A DNA stretch of 14,051 bases, from assembly GCA_002725175.2 (NCBI GenBank), contig PBQX02000020.1:1-14051 (forward strand), read 5' to 3'. The stretch's first letter is position 1; every line of letters begins with the position of its first letter. The notes beneath the pieces were generated by a model that saw nothing but the letters and a program-made list of their open reading frames with translations, searched no databases and was not told the DNA's origin. The stretch is from CACKLF01 sp002725175 (GTDB taxonomy: Bacteria > Pseudomonadota > Alphaproteobacteria > Rhodobacterales > Rhodobacteraceae). Below are positions 6,851 through 13,737 of this stretch, one piece after another. The translations under genes and the position numbers were made by a program.

Positions 6851-8347
6851 TTAGGAAGCTTNATTTTCTGAGAAGTTCAAAGTTGATTTAATTGCCGCCT
6901 GCCATTTTCCGTAAAGACTATCTCTCATCTTCAAATCCATTTCGGGAAAATAACTTTTGTCAACGAACCAACTTTTAGCAAANTCTTTTCTATCTGGATA
7001 AATATCTAGATATGATCCTGCAAGCCAGGCAACACCTAACGCCGTAGTCTCTAGTATTTTGGGTCTTTCTATAGGAATACCAACTATATCAGACATAAAT
7101 TGCATCGTAATATTGCTAGCAGACATGCCACCGTCAACCCGCAAACTAGTTATTTCTTGAGNCTTCCAATCTGCACTCATAGCCCCAATTAAGTCACGTG
7201 TTTGATATCCAGCGGACTGCAGTGTTGCAAGTGCTATTTCAGCCTGAGTTGAATTNCGCGTTATACCGTAAATTGCCCCCCTACAATTAGCGTTCCAATA
7301 CGGGGCTCCGATTCCGGTTAACGCTGGAACAAAAATTATATTCTCATTTTTATCTGCTCCGAGAGCGAGGTTGTCTGTTTGGTCAGAGNTCTCTATTAAT
7401 TTTAATCCATCCCTAAGCCATTGAACTGCAGCTCCAGCTACAAAAATAGACCCTTCTAGCGCATAAGTTGTCTCACCTCCTAATTGATAGGCAATGGTGG
7501 TTAGCATCTTATTTTTTGACCTTATAATACTCGATCCTGTATTAAGGAGTGCGAAGCAACCTGTTCCATAGGTTGCCTTAATCATTCCNGGCTCGAAACA
7601 AGCCTGACCTAATGTCGCCGCTTGCTGATCTCCAGCTATTCCTAGAATTGGAATTCTTGCACCAAAAAGAGATGTTTCTCCAAAACTTGACGCACAATCC
7701 TTTACCTCCGGNAGAATATTCATTGGTATTTGAAAAATTTCACACATCTCTTCTGACCAGTGTGAATGCTCTATATCGTAAAGCATTGTTCTGGCAGCGT
7801 TCGTTGCATCAGTGGAGTGAACTTTACCTTCCGTCAACTTCCACAAAAGAAAAGTATCTATAGTCCCAAATAGCAACTGACCACTTTCAGCTAAATCTCT
7901 AGCGTTGTCAGTATTATCTAATACCCAGGATAGTTTTGATGNCGAAAAATATGGATCTAATAACAATCCTGTTTTTTCGTTTATTGTATCTTCTAAACCT
8001 TTTTTCTTTAATTCTTCACAGATACTTGCTGTTCGCCTATCTTGCCAAACAATCGCGTTTCCAAGTGACTTACCGGTATTTTTATCCCAAACAACAACCG
8101 TTTCTCTCTGATTGGTTATTCCAATTCCTTTAATATCTGAGGCCGNCACCCCTGCTTTNTCCATCACCTCTTTACATGTAGCAAAGACGCTGTCCCAAAT
8201 TTCCTCGGGATCATGCTCTACCCAGCCAGAGTTAGGAAAATATTGAGGGAACTCTTTTTGAGAAACAGACACCNGATCCATTTTTTTATCAAAAAGTATA
8301 GCGCGACTTGATGTTGTTCCTTGGTCTATTGCAAGTATGTATTCCAT
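6851..8347 (-). CDS. glpK: Glycerol kinase GlpK
   Basis: Phosphorylates glycerol to sn-glycerol 3-phosphate with ATP in the cytoplasm. The 498-residue FGGY-family protein is close to the usual length. Visible features are the first phosphate loop DQGTTSSRAILFD (from residue 8), GWVEHDPEEIW, ITNQRETVVVWDK, AIVWQDRRT, catalytic Asp240 in GIAGDQQAA, the ALEGSIFVAGAAVQWLRDGL signature and the C-terminal DGGMSASN motif. The start ATG at 8347 has only a weak GGGA-like ribosome site. It lies 84 bases downstream of glpD on the same strand, and together they convert glycerol to dihydroxyacetone phosphate. Eleven ambiguous bases fall in the gene, five at third positions. No glycerol facilitator or glpR regulator is in the window. 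Confidence 0.96.
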   Translation of the reverse strand: MEYILAIDQGTTSSRAILFDKKMDXVSVSQKEFPQYFPNSGWVEHDPEEIWDSVFATCKEVMXKAGVXASDIKGIGITNQRETVVVWDKNTGKSLGNAIVWQDRRTASICEELKKKGLEDTINEKTGLLLDPYFSXSKLSWVLDNTDNARDLAESGQLLFGTIDTFLLWKLTEGKVHSTDATNAARTMLYDIEHSHWSEEMCEIFQIPMNIXPEVKDCASSFGETSLFGARIPILGIAGDQQAATLGQACFEXGMIKATYGTGCFALLNTGSSIIRSKNKMLTTIAYQLGGETTYALEGSIFVAGAAVQWLRDGLKLIEXSDQTDNLALGADKNENIIFVPALTGIGAPYWNANCRGAIYGITXNSTQAEIALATLQSAGYQTRDLIGAMSADWKXQEITSLRVDGGMSASNITMQFMSDIVGIPIERPKILETTALGVAWLAGSYLDIYPDRKXFAKSWFVDKSYFPEMDLKMRDSLYGKWQAAIKSTLNFSENXAS

Positions 8348-8431
8348 AATCTTTTATCCCAATAAAAATCTTTTGCCGCAAGACTTTTGTTTTTTTACCC
8401 ATTTTTATGGACATGAGTTACTTTAACTANC

Positions 8432-9979
8432 TTAAGATAGAAGCTGTTGAATGTATAAATTCAATTTCTTTGATGCAGTCTTTGCAACCTTTAATCCTAC
8501 TTTAGTTCGACGCCACAGGATATCNTCAGCGGANCGGGCATACTCATATTTAACTAGAAACTTTACTTCTGATGAAAANAAATCAGAACCGAAACACTCA
8601 CCCAGATCACTAATCGATTTTGCTTTTCCCAAAATATTCCAAGCATCTAATCCATAATTATTAAATAACCTATTCACGGTTTCTTTTTCTAAGAAAGNAN
8701 AGTCAGAACTAAGCTTATCAATTAATTCACTTCTTTCCGAAAGATTAAAATCTCCNCCTGGTAAATTAGCTTTTTCAGTCCAATCANTNCCNATATCTAA
8801 ATAATTNNTTATTTTTTGNAGAGCCTTCTCAGCAAGNTTTCTATGTGTAGTGAGCTTTCCACCAAAGATATTTAACAGTGGCCCTGAACCCTTTTCTTCA
8901 TTTAAATCGAAGAAATAATCTCTGGAGAGGGCCGTATTAGATTCGGATTCATTTTCGAACAAAGGNCTAATACCAGAATAACTCCATATCACATCGGAAG
9001 GTAAGACTGGCTTAGCAAAATAATCTGTTACAAATTTACAAATGTATTCAATTTCAGCATCTGAGCATTTAGGATTTTCATTGCCCTCGTCGATTATTAC
9101 TTCAGTAGTTCCAAGAATCGTATAATCTTTCTGGAACGGTATTGAGAACATTATTCTCCCATCCTTGCCCATAAAGAAATATGCTTTTTCATGCTCATAC
9201 AACTTCTTCACCACTATATGCGAACCCTTAACAAGTCTCAGCTTTCCAAATTCAAACTCCGCAGAAAAACCTCTCGCTAACTGGTAAGACCAAGGCCCGG
9301 AAGCATTTATTAATACGCGTGCCTTAAAAGAACCCTTACTCGTCTTTATGAGCCAAATATCTTTTGCTCTTTCAAAACCAATCACTTCATTTTGTGTCAT
9401 TATTAGGGCACCCTTTTCAGTAGCATCCCTAGCCATTAAAGAAACCAATCTAGAGTCATCAACCCAAACATCTGAGTACTCATATCCTTTTGAAAAACAC
9501 TTTTTAAGTGGTTTGCCTTCAATACTTTTATGTAAATCAACAGCAGTTGTAGAATGCAGAATTGATGCTCTGCCCAACTTATCATATAGTAATAAACCCA
9601 ACCGTATTAACCAATTTGGCCTTCTACCTCTCAACCACGGCATAATGATGCTTAAAAATCGTGAAACTGGAGTTTTGCTATTAATTCTTAAGTTTTGATC
9701 CAGCGGCATAATGAACCGCATTGGCAAAGCAATATGAGGCATATTTTTTAGAAGAATTTCTCTTTCTTTCAGACCTTCTTTAACAAGAGAAAAGTTTAGA
9801 TGTTCTAAGTACCTCAAACCGCCATGAAATAATTTAGTTGAATTAGAAGATGTTTTGGATGCCAGGTCTCCCTTTTCGGCCAAAGCTACATTAAGTCCAC
9901 GGCCTGCAGCATCCCGTGCAATAGCCACACCGTTCACTCCACCCCCAATAACAAATATATCTAATACTTTCTTATTCAT
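8432..9979 (-). CDS. glpD: Aerobic FAD-dependent glycerol-3-phosphate dehydrogenase GlpD
   Basis: Oxidises sn-glycerol 3-phosphate to dihydroxyacetone phosphate, passing electrons to quinone at the inner membrane. It has 515 residues, slightly longer than typical GlpD. The N-terminal FAD fold VIGGGVNGVAIARDAAGRG (Gly12, Gly14, Gly17) is followed by the GlpD signature SSNSTKLFHGGLRYLE (residues 44-59). Further along are INASGPW, LVKGSHIVV, LGTTEV and FGGKLTTHR, and the C terminus has the usual short helical domain. The start at 9979 gives the expected spacing to the FAD motif, but no clear ribosome site precedes it. It is divergent from the lig operon and is followed by glpK. Fourteen ambiguous bases all lie in the C-terminal third, ten of them packed into 8698-8837, so that part of the protein is uncertain. 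Confidence 0.95.
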   Translation of the reverse strand: MNKKVLDIFVIGGGVNGVAIARDAAGRGLNVALAEKGDLASKTSSNSTKLFHGGLRYLEHLNFSLVKEGLKEREILLKNMPHIALPMRFIMPLDQNLRINSKTPVSRFLSIIMPWLRGRRPNWLIRLGLLLYDKLGRASILHSTTAVDLHKSIEGKPLKKCFSKGYEYSDVWVDDSRLVSLMARDATEKGALIMTQNEVIGFERAKDIWLIKTSKGSFKARVLINASGPWSYQLARGFSAEFEFGKLRLVKGSHIVVKKLYEHEKAYFFMGKDGRIMFSIPFQKDYTILGTTEVIIDEGNENPKCSDAEIEYICKFVTDYFAKPVLPSDVIWSYSGIXPLFENESESNTALSRDYFFDLNEEKGSGPLLNIFGGKLTTHRXLAEKAXQKIXNYLDXXXDWTEKANLPXGDFNLSERSELIDKLSSDXXFLEKETVNRLFNNYGLDAWNILGKAKSISDLGECFGSDXFSSEVKFLVKYEYAXSAXDILWRRTKVGLKVAKTASKKLNLYIQQLLS

Positions 9980-10130
9980 TCTATTTATGAAAATTGTCTT
10001 TACTAGCTAGGTGAGGAGCACCATTTTTAGGTTAACATTGATTTGCCAAAACATTGGGTGGAAAATGAAAACTTTTATAGCTAAAGTATAAGAAAATAAA
10101 GTAGAATCGTACAATAGATAGCGTAGCAAT
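9980..10130. promoter_or_regulatory. Divergent control region between glpD and the lig operon
   Basis: These 151 gene-free, A+T-rich bases separate two divergent operons and must hold at least one promoter each way. Visible structure includes a direct repeat of AACATTG (10034-10040 and 10050-10056, 16 bases apart), an overlapping short inverted repeat CCAA-aaca-TTGG (10046-10057), GTTAAC at 10031-10036, and the palindrome CTAGCTAG at 10003-10010. Any of these might bind a regulator. A weak plus-strand pair, TTGGGT (10054-10059) with TATAGC (10076-10081), is possible. No regulator gene is adjacent, so the controlling protein is unknown. Confidence 0.5.
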
Positions 10131-10523
10131 ATGGCTGACAAAGAATACAACGATATACCAGGAACTTTTGTTTTTGATGCTGACCGCTCACGGGAAGGCT
10201 ATCATTTAAATCAATTCTGCATATCACTACGTTTGCAGAAAAATCGTGACGCGTTTAACAACGATGAAAAAAGTTACTTAGACAAATACCCGATGACAGG
10301 TGCACAACGTGAAGCTGTAATAAACCGAGACTGGAATTTGCTCCTCGAACTGGGAGGAAATATTTATTATACTTCCAAATTGGCAGCTAATGATGGAATA
10401 AATTTTCAAAATCTAGCTGGCAGGATGACAGGGATGGGAGTTGAGGCTTATAGAGAAATGATGGTTAACGGTGGACGTTCAATAGAAGGAAACCGCACGA
10501 AATCTGAGTGGGAGAAAGATTGA
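10131..10523 (+). CDS. ligA: Protocatechuate 4,5-dioxygenase alpha subunit (LigA)
   Basis: Small subunit of the extradiol dioxygenase that opens protocatechuate between carbons 4 and 5; it caps the active site held by LigB. The 130 residues match LigA along their length: IPGTFVFDADRSREGYHLNQFC near the N terminus, then KYPMTGAQREAVINRDWN, ELGGNIYYTSKL and MTGMGVEAYREMMVNGGRS. The ATG at 10131 has no strong ribosome site but starts just before the conserved IPGT segment. It is the first gene of a six-gene operon, and its TGA shares one base with the ligB ATG. The separate alpha gene argues against a fused gallate dioxygenase of the GalA type. A related substrate such as gallate or 3-O-methylgallate is still possible. 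Confidence 0.92.
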   Translation: MADKEYNDIPGTFVFDADRSREGYHLNQFCISLRLQKNRDAFNNDEKSYLDKYPMTGAQREAVINRDWNLLLELGGNIYYTSKLAANDGINFQNLAGRMTGMGVEAYREMMVNGGRSIEGNRTKSEWEKD

Positions 10524-11380
10524 TGGCTAGAATTACCGCAGGAATTGGTTGCTCACATGTTCCNGCAATTGGTGCGGCCATGGACACAAAGATTACTCAT
10601 GAGCCATATTGGATACCAATTTTTGAAGGTTTTAAAAAATCTCGTGAGTGGATGAAAAAACAAAAGCCAGATGTGATTTTTCTAGTTTANAATGACCACT
10701 GTACTGCGTTTGATGCTTCGTGNATCCCTACTTTTGCATTAGGCTGCGCAGCTGAATTTCAACCGGCAGATGAAGGTTGGGGACCACGACCGGTNCCAGT
10801 TGTGAAAAACCACCAAAAGATGGCTAGCCATATAGCTCAATCATTAATCCTAGAAGAATTTGATATGACGATCATGAACGAAATGGAAGTTGACCACGGC
10901 CTAACCGTACCCCTCTCGGTAATGTACGGTGACTTTGGGCCAAAAGATGAATGGCCAGCTCTTGTTATCCCACTTTGCGTCAATGTGGTTCAATATCCGC
11001 CGCCTACAGGAAATCGATGTTACCAACTTGGCAAGGCTATCCGCCGTGCTATTGAAAGCTACGAAGAAGATTTAAACGTCGTGGTTTTTGGTACAGGNGG
11101 TATGAGCCATCAGCTACAATATAAGCGAGCTGGTCTTATTAATTCAGAGTGGGATGCTAGGTTTTTAGACCTAATGACTAAAGACCCAGTTGCTGCAAGT
11201 AAAATTACACATTTAGAATATCTTCGCGAAACAGGTAGCGAGGGTATAGAAATGGTTATGTGGCTCATAATGCGCGGTGCGTTNAACGANGATGTTAAAG
11301 AAGTTCACCGTCATTATCATGTCCCAGCTTCCAACACGGCAGTTGGTCACATCATATTAGAAAATANNAGTAAAGGATAA
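10523..11380 (+). CDS. ligB: Protocatechuate 4,5-dioxygenase beta (catalytic) subunit (LigB)
   Basis: Catalytic subunit holding non-heme Fe(II); converts protocatechuate and O2 to 4-carboxy-2-hydroxymuconate semialdehyde. I start it at the ATG at 10523, inside TGATG with the ligA stop and nine bases after GGAG, giving 285 residues; an in-frame GTG at 10508 is less likely. Iron ligands fit the family pattern: His12 (GCSHV), His59 (NDHCTAF) and Glu240 (GSEG), close to His12/His61/Glu242 of Sphingobium LigB. His196 in MSHQLQ corresponds to the catalytic His. PADEGWGPRP, EVDHGLTVPLS, YPPPTGNRC and HYHVPASNTA are also characteristic. Nine ambiguous bases occur, eight at third positions. The codon at 10688-10690 is TAN, read as Tyr by family pattern (VYNDH) although a stop is formally possible; TGN at 10721-10723 is similarly open. 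Confidence 0.93.
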   Translation: MARITAGIGCSHVXAIGAAMDTKITHEPYWIPIFEGFKKSREWMKKQKPDVIFLVXNDHCTAFDASXIPTFALGCAAEFQPADEGWGPRPXPVVKNHQKMASHIAQSLILEEFDMTIMNEMEVDHGLTVPLSVMYGDFGPKDEWPALVIPLCVNVVQYPPPTGNRCYQLGKAIRRAIESYEEDLNVVVFGTXGMSHQLQYKRAGLINSEWDARFLDLMTKDPVAASKITHLEYLRETGSEGIEMVMWLIMRGAXNXDVKEVHRHYHVPASNTAVGHIILENXSKG

Positions 11381-11385
11381 GTTTT

Positions 11386-12339
11386 ATGAAAATCTGTGTT
11401 GCTGGTGCCTACGGTGCNTTTGGCCTTAAACATCTGGATGCTTTAAAGAATATCGAAGGTATTGAAGTAAGCTCTGTTATGGGCCCTAACAAGGCGAAGA
11501 TCGAATCTTTAGCTAAAGAACGCAATATCCCTAACGCAAGAACTACTCTTGACGCATGTATTTCTGAAGACAACCCCGATGCAATTATCCTAGCGACCCC
11601 TACCCAAGCCCATGCTGAGCAAGCAATAGCCTGCATGAATGCAGGCAAACATGTGTTAATAGAAATTCCCATGGCTGATAGCCTTGAAGATAGCAATCGT
11701 GTGGTTGATAAACAGAAGGAGACCGGTTTGACCTGTATGGCTGGTCACGTACGCCGTTTTAACCCATCNCATCAATGGATCAAAAANAAGATTNTNGCCG
11801 GCGAATTAAAGCTGCAACAGCTAGACGCTCAGACGTATTTCTTTCGCAGGACAAACACAAATGCCAAGGGAGAGCCAAGAAGCTGGACAGACCATCTCTT
11901 ATGGCACCATGCGTGCCACACCGTAGATCTTTTCCAATACCAGACTGGCGGCAAGGCAGTCAAAGCTTTTGGATTACAAGGGCCTATACATCCTGAACTT
12001 GGTATAGCGATGGATATGTCCATTGGGATGAAAGCAAATGATGGCGCACTCTGCACACTATCTCTTAGCTTCAATAATGATGGGCCATTTGGTACATTCT
12101 TTCGCTATATTTGTGACAATGGTACATACCTGGCAAGATATGATGACCTTTTTGATGGGAACAATAATCAAATCGACCTTAGCAATGTTGCCGTATCAAA
12201 TAATGGCATAGAGCTGATCGATAGGGAATTTATTTCAGCAATTAAAGAAGGTCGTAGGCCAAATGGCTGCGTAACGGAAGCAATTTCGGCTATGGAAACC
12301 TTAGATAAGATTGAAAGAGACCTCAATCATGGTGGATAA
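11386..12339 (+). CDS. ligC: 4-carboxy-2-hydroxymuconate-6-semialdehyde dehydrogenase (LigC, Gfo/Idh/MocA family)
   Basis: NAD(P)+-dependent enzyme that oxidises the LigAB ring-cleavage product, as its cyclic hemiacetal, to 2-pyrone-4,6-dicarboxylate. The 317-residue protein has an N-terminal Rossmann domain (VAGAYGAFG; the ambiguous GCN codon is Ala in any case), then ATPTQAHAEQAIACMNAGKHVLIEIPMADS, AGHVRRFNP, and a strongly LigC-like central block covering YFFRRTNTNAKGEPRSWTDH, LLWHHACHTVDLF and GPIHPELGIAMDMSI. FNNDGPFGTFFRYICDNGTY follows. This match is specific to LigC rather than general Gfo/Idh/MocA oxidoreductases. The ATG at 11386 follows AAAGGATAAG and lies five bases after ligB. 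The nucleotide-binding loop has one residue more than the usual GxGxxG. Its presence points to protocatechuate rather than gallate as the main substrate. Confidence 0.93.
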   Translation: MKICVAGAYGXFGLKHLDALKNIEGIEVSSVMGPNKAKIESLAKERNIPNARTTLDACISEDNPDAIILATPTQAHAEQAIACMNAGKHVLIEIPMADSLEDSNRVVDKQKETGLTCMAGHVRRFNPXHQWIKXKIXAGELKLQQLDAQTYFFRRTNTNAKGEPRSWTDHLLWHHACHTVDLFQYQTGGKAVKAFGLQGPIHPELGIAMDMSIGMKANDGALCTLSLSFNNDGPFGTFFRYICDNGTYLARYDDLFDGNNNQIDLSNVAVSNNGIELIDREFISAIKEGRRPNGCVTEAISAMETLDKIERDLNHGG

Positions 12340-13063
12340 AAAAACAGCATTAATTCTTTCTGCACACGCTGCTGATTTTGTATGGCGATGTGGGGGAGCA
12401 ATAGCTTTACATCAAAAATTGGGNTACGAAGTAACAATNGCCTGCATGTCTTATGGNGAACGAGGTGAAAGTGCNAAGCTCTGGAAACAAGAGGGCATGA
12501 CACTTCAAAAAGTTAAGGAAAACCGCCGAAAAGAAGCGGAAAATGCAGCCAAAGCCCTAGATGCTCATGATATTAAGTTTTTTGACCTCGGTGATTACCC
12601 TTTGGAAATTAATAAGGAAGCAAAATATAAAATTGTGGATTTAATCAGAAAAATACAACCTAATTTTATGATGAGCCATTCAAAATATGATCAATATAAC
12701 ACTGACCACATGCTGATGACTAAAGTTGCTATCGAAACGCGTATGATTGCGCAAGCATGGGGACACAACCCAGGAGAAAAAGTCTTAGGTGCCCCTCAAC
12801 TTTATCTTTTTGAACCTCACCAAACTGAGCAAATGGGTTGGAAGCCAGATGTTTTTTTGGATATAACAGATGTTTGGGATAAAAAGCGAGCCGCCATAGA
12901 ATGCATGGAGGGGCAACACCACTTGTGGAATTATTATACAAATGTTGCTCAAAATAGAGGAAATCATTTTAGGAGAAATTCAGGTGGTATGGCTGGAGGA
13001 AGGCCCGCAGAGTATGCTGAAGCGTTTGAAACTGTGTATCCTGTTTGTAAGGATGAACTCTGA
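12329..13063 (+). CDS. galB: 4-oxalomesaconate hydratase, PIG-L family (GalB)
   Basis: Hydrates 4-oxalomesaconate to 4-carboxy-4-hydroxy-2-oxoadipate. The protein belongs to the PIG-L/LmbE metal-dependent family, here with the GalB pattern: SAHAADFVWRCGGAIALHQ (His13, Asp16 as metal ligands), CMSY-ERGES-KLWKQEG, and H117-x-x-x-D-x-Y-N-T-D126-H127 for the remaining metal site. The motif set matches the Pseudomonas putida gallate-pathway enzyme and is unrelated to the amidohydrolase-type LigJ used by Sphingobium for the same step. I chose the ATG at 12329 (244 residues, overlapping ligC by 11 bases, conserved motif 11 residues in) over an upstream in-frame TTG at 12311. Four ambiguous bases, all at third positions, lie near the N terminus. 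Its place between ligC and the aldolase gene supports the role. Confidence 0.9.
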   Translation: MVDKKTALILSAHAADFVWRCGGAIALHQKLXYEVTXACMSYXERGESXKLWKQEGMTLQKVKENRRKEAENAAKALDAHDIKFFDLGDYPLEINKEAKYKIVDLIRKIQPNFMMSHSKYDQYNTDHMLMTKVAIETRMIAQAWGHNPGEKVLGAPQLYLFEPHQTEQMGWKPDVFLDITDVWDKKRAAIECMEGQHHLWNYYTNVAQNRGNHFRRNSGGMAGGRPAEYAEAFETVYPVCKDEL

Positions 13064-13737
13064 TGGGCGGAGTAGTTGTTCAAAATATTGATCGCGCTAG
13101 CAAAAGCGTCATTGATGGATTGGCCAAGTGCGGAGTATCAACTGTTCATGAAGCACAGGGGCGAAAAGGATTATTGGCGAGTTATATGTCTCCTGTAATC
13201 CCAGGCACACGCATAGCTGGATCCGCAATAACCATCTTGGCAGCACCAGGTGATAATTGGATGATCCATGTCGCTATAGAACAAATCAAACCGGGCGATG
13301 TAATGATTATGGCTACCACTTCTCCTTCTGACGCAGGATATTTTGGCGATCTATTGGCCACATCAGCTATGGCTAGGGGTTGTAAGGGCTTAGTTCTAGA
13401 TAGTGGCTGCAGAGATATTGCAGATCTTAGAGCTATGAAATTTCCAGTTTGGTGCAAAGCACATCACGCACAAGGTACTGTTAAGGAAGTTGTTGGCTCA
13501 GTAAATATTCCAATTGTATGCGCAGGAGCCTCTGTAAGCGCAGGAGATATTATTGTGGCAGACGATGATGGGGTCTGTATTGTCAAGCATTCGGAAGCTG
13601 AAAATGTGCTTAAACTTGCCCAAGAGAGAGAAAAACTAGAGGTCGAAAAACGCAAAAGATTAGCCAGCGGAGAACTGGGTCTTGATATTTACAATATGCG
13701 TGAAAAGTTAAAGAAGCATGGTTTGAAATATGTCTAA
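13063..13737 (+). CDS. ligK: 4-carboxy-4-hydroxy-2-oxoadipate aldolase (LigK/GalC, RraA-like fold)
   Basis: Class II metal-dependent aldolase that splits 4-carboxy-4-hydroxy-2-oxoadipate into pyruvate and oxaloacetate; homologues also act on 4-hydroxy-4-methyl-2-oxoglutarate and can decarboxylate oxaloacetate. The 224 residues match the family. Visible parts are CGVSTVHEAQGRKGLL, IPGTRIAGSAITI, GDNWMIHVAIEQIKPGDVMI, and the active-site segment GDLLATSAMARGCKGLVLDSGCRD, where the closing Arg-Asp holds the pyruvate moiety and the metal. The C-terminal tail EREKLEVEKRKRLASGELGLD is typical of the HMG/CHA aldolase group and differs from RraA, the RNase E inhibitor. The start ATG at 13063 forms TGATG with the galB stop. 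This gene feeds the operon's products into central metabolism. Confidence 0.92.
   Translation: MGGVVVQNIDRASKSVIDGLAKCGVSTVHEAQGRKGLLASYMSPVIPGTRIAGSAITILAAPGDNWMIHVAIEQIKPGDVMIMATTSPSDAGYFGDLLATSAMARGCKGLVLDSGCRDIADLRAMKFPVWCKAHHAQGTVKEVVGSVNIPIVCAGASVSAGDIIVADDDGVCIVKHSEAENVLKLAQEREKLEVEKRKRLASGELGLDIYNMREKLKKHGLKYV

Noticed and set aside
8348..8431. Hairpin around TTGCGGCAA between glpD and glpK
   Set aside because: The perfect stem leaves a one-base loop, and the longer stem needs a bulge, so it is not a credible terminator.
13063..13737. RraA (RNase E activity regulator)
   Set aside because: It has the same fold, but the active-site Arg-Asp segment, the C-terminal tail and the lig/gal operon context indicate the aldolase.
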